Source: Gammaproteobacteria bacterium (GTDB lineage: Bacteria; Pseudomonadota; Gammaproteobacteria; Pseudomonadales; JAUIKI01). From it: a DNA stretch of 15,292 nt. Shown piece after piece: positions 14,764 through 15,292 of the stretch (the stretch's first letter is position 1; each line of letters starts with the position of its first letter). The notes beneath the pieces were generated by a model. That model did no database searches. It saw only the letters and a list, made by a program, of their open reading frames with translations, and was not told where the DNA came from. A program made the position numbers and the translations under genes. Location of the stretch: contig JAUIKI010000009.1 of NCBI GenBank assembly GCA_030430875.1, positions 1-15,292 of the forward strand. The letters are read 5' to 3'.

Positions 14764-15102
14764 CTATTTCTGATGAATCGATTTTAATGTACCTTTTGGG
14801 AGCACGGCACTGACGGATCCTTTTTGAAAAGTTAGATCCGTATTATCACCAACTTGAACCACGATGAAATCATCAGTAACTTTATTTACTCGTCCCAAAA
14901 GACCACCAGTCGTAATTACTTCATCACCTTTGGCAATGTTGGCAATTAGATTTTTATGTTCTTTTGCGCGTTTTGATTGTGGTCTCCAGAGCAAAAAATA
15001 AAAAATCACAACCATTCCCAATGTTAGCAGGAGAAAGCTGTAATCGCCTCCAAAGCCAACAGCCGGTTCAGCATAAGCAGGTGTTATGAAAAAATTAAGC
15101 AT
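14764..15102 (-). CDS. yajC: Sec translocon accessory protein YajC
   Basis: YajC is a small inner-membrane protein that associates with SecDF. The 112 residues match the family. One transmembrane segment (SFLLLTLGMVVIFYFLLW, about 22-39) is followed by the conserved RPQSKRAKEHKNLIANIAKGDEVITTGGLLGRV. The start lies 2 bases after the tgt stop codon, and its ribosome binding site (GGGAC at some distance) is inside the tgt end. Confidence 0.97.
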   Translation of the reverse strand: MLNFFITPAYAEPAVGFGGDYSFLLLTLGMVVIFYFLLWRPQSKRAKEHKNLIANIAKGDEVITTGGLLGRVNKVTDDFIVVQVGDNTDLTFQKGSVSAVLPKGTLKSIHQK

Positions 15103-15104
15103 GG

Positions 15105-15292
15105 TTAGTCACGTCCCGAAGTTTGTTTATCATAGAATTCTTTAGCGAAGGGCGACAATGTACCTTGTTTGATGGCATTTCGCAATCCATTGAGCAAGGT
15201 TTGATAATACGTTAAGTTATGGATTGTGTTAAGCATTGAACCTAATATTTCTTGACGTTTGTCTAGATGATGTAAGTAGGAGCGTGTGAAAT
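15105..15292 (-). CDS. tgt: queuine tRNA-ribosyltransferase, C-terminal fragment
   Basis: Only the last 61 codons are in the window. They read RSYLHHLDKRQEILGSMLNTIHNLTYYQTLLNGLRNAI and end in SGRD, matching the end of bacterial Tgt, which exchanges guanine 34 for preQ1 in tRNAs with GUN anticodons. The His in NTIHNL corresponds to the last zinc ligand (E. coli His333); the three cysteine ligands lie outside the window. It is the first visible gene of the tgt-yajC-secD-secF run and complements queF at 8952-9761. Confidence 0.96.
   Translation of the reverse strand, partial: FTRSYLHHLDKRQEILGSMLNTIHNLTYYQTLLNGLRNAIKQGTLSPFAKEFYDKQTSGRD

Noticed and set aside
1..15292. CRISPR arrays, insertion sequences, toxin-antitoxin or phage-defence genes
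   Set aside because: No regularly spaced repeats, transposase motifs or defence-type genes were found on either strand.

Overview
The window reads as ordinary chromosomal DNA of an AT-rich gammaproteobacterium. The evidence is the gene order tgt-yajC-secD-secF, a ParE and an AmpD that align along their whole length with my memory of the E. coli proteins, the long-form QueF and a BtuF-like binding protein. A host-associated or Legionellales-like lineage would fit the base composition, but nothing here proves it. I see no insertion sequence, prophage, CRISPR array or plasmid gene.

Left part (1-3631). A PhoB-like response regulator is cut by the left edge. It is followed by a complete tRNA-Thr(UGU) with its own promoter, a MAPEG-family membrane protein on the minus strand, and a decayed glyoxalase-family remnant. 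Three plus-strand genes follow: a GNAT-like protein, an exported protein of unknown function and a small cysteine-rich lipoprotein. The lipoprotein converges on parE through an 11-bp hairpin that contains the parE stop codon.

Middle (3672-8917). parE (topoisomerase IV subunit B) lies on the minus strand. About 900 bases without a recognisable gene follow, holding three dyad sequences. Next is a tandem pair of paralogous secreted four-cysteine proteins. A close match to a Fur box overlaps a candidate promoter -10 just before the first copy, and a strong hairpin closes the second, so the pair is probably one iron-repressed unit. This is the most interesting part of the window. A helical lipoprotein of unknown function follows.

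Right part (8952-15292). queF and ampD are divergent, with start codons only 11 bases apart. ampD overlaps a BtuF-like periplasmic binding protein gene that has no ABC transporter beside it. A small acidic exported protein follows on the minus strand. A 12-codon plus-strand ORF with a very good Shine-Dalgarno sequence then runs into a hairpin at the end of secF. The window ends in the tgt-yajC-secD-secF cluster, read right to left with gaps of 2-11 bases. Tgt and QueF both belong to queuosine tRNA modification; YajC, SecD and SecF form the accessory part of the Sec translocon. All protein assignments come from reading motifs and recalled family sequences; no database search was run.
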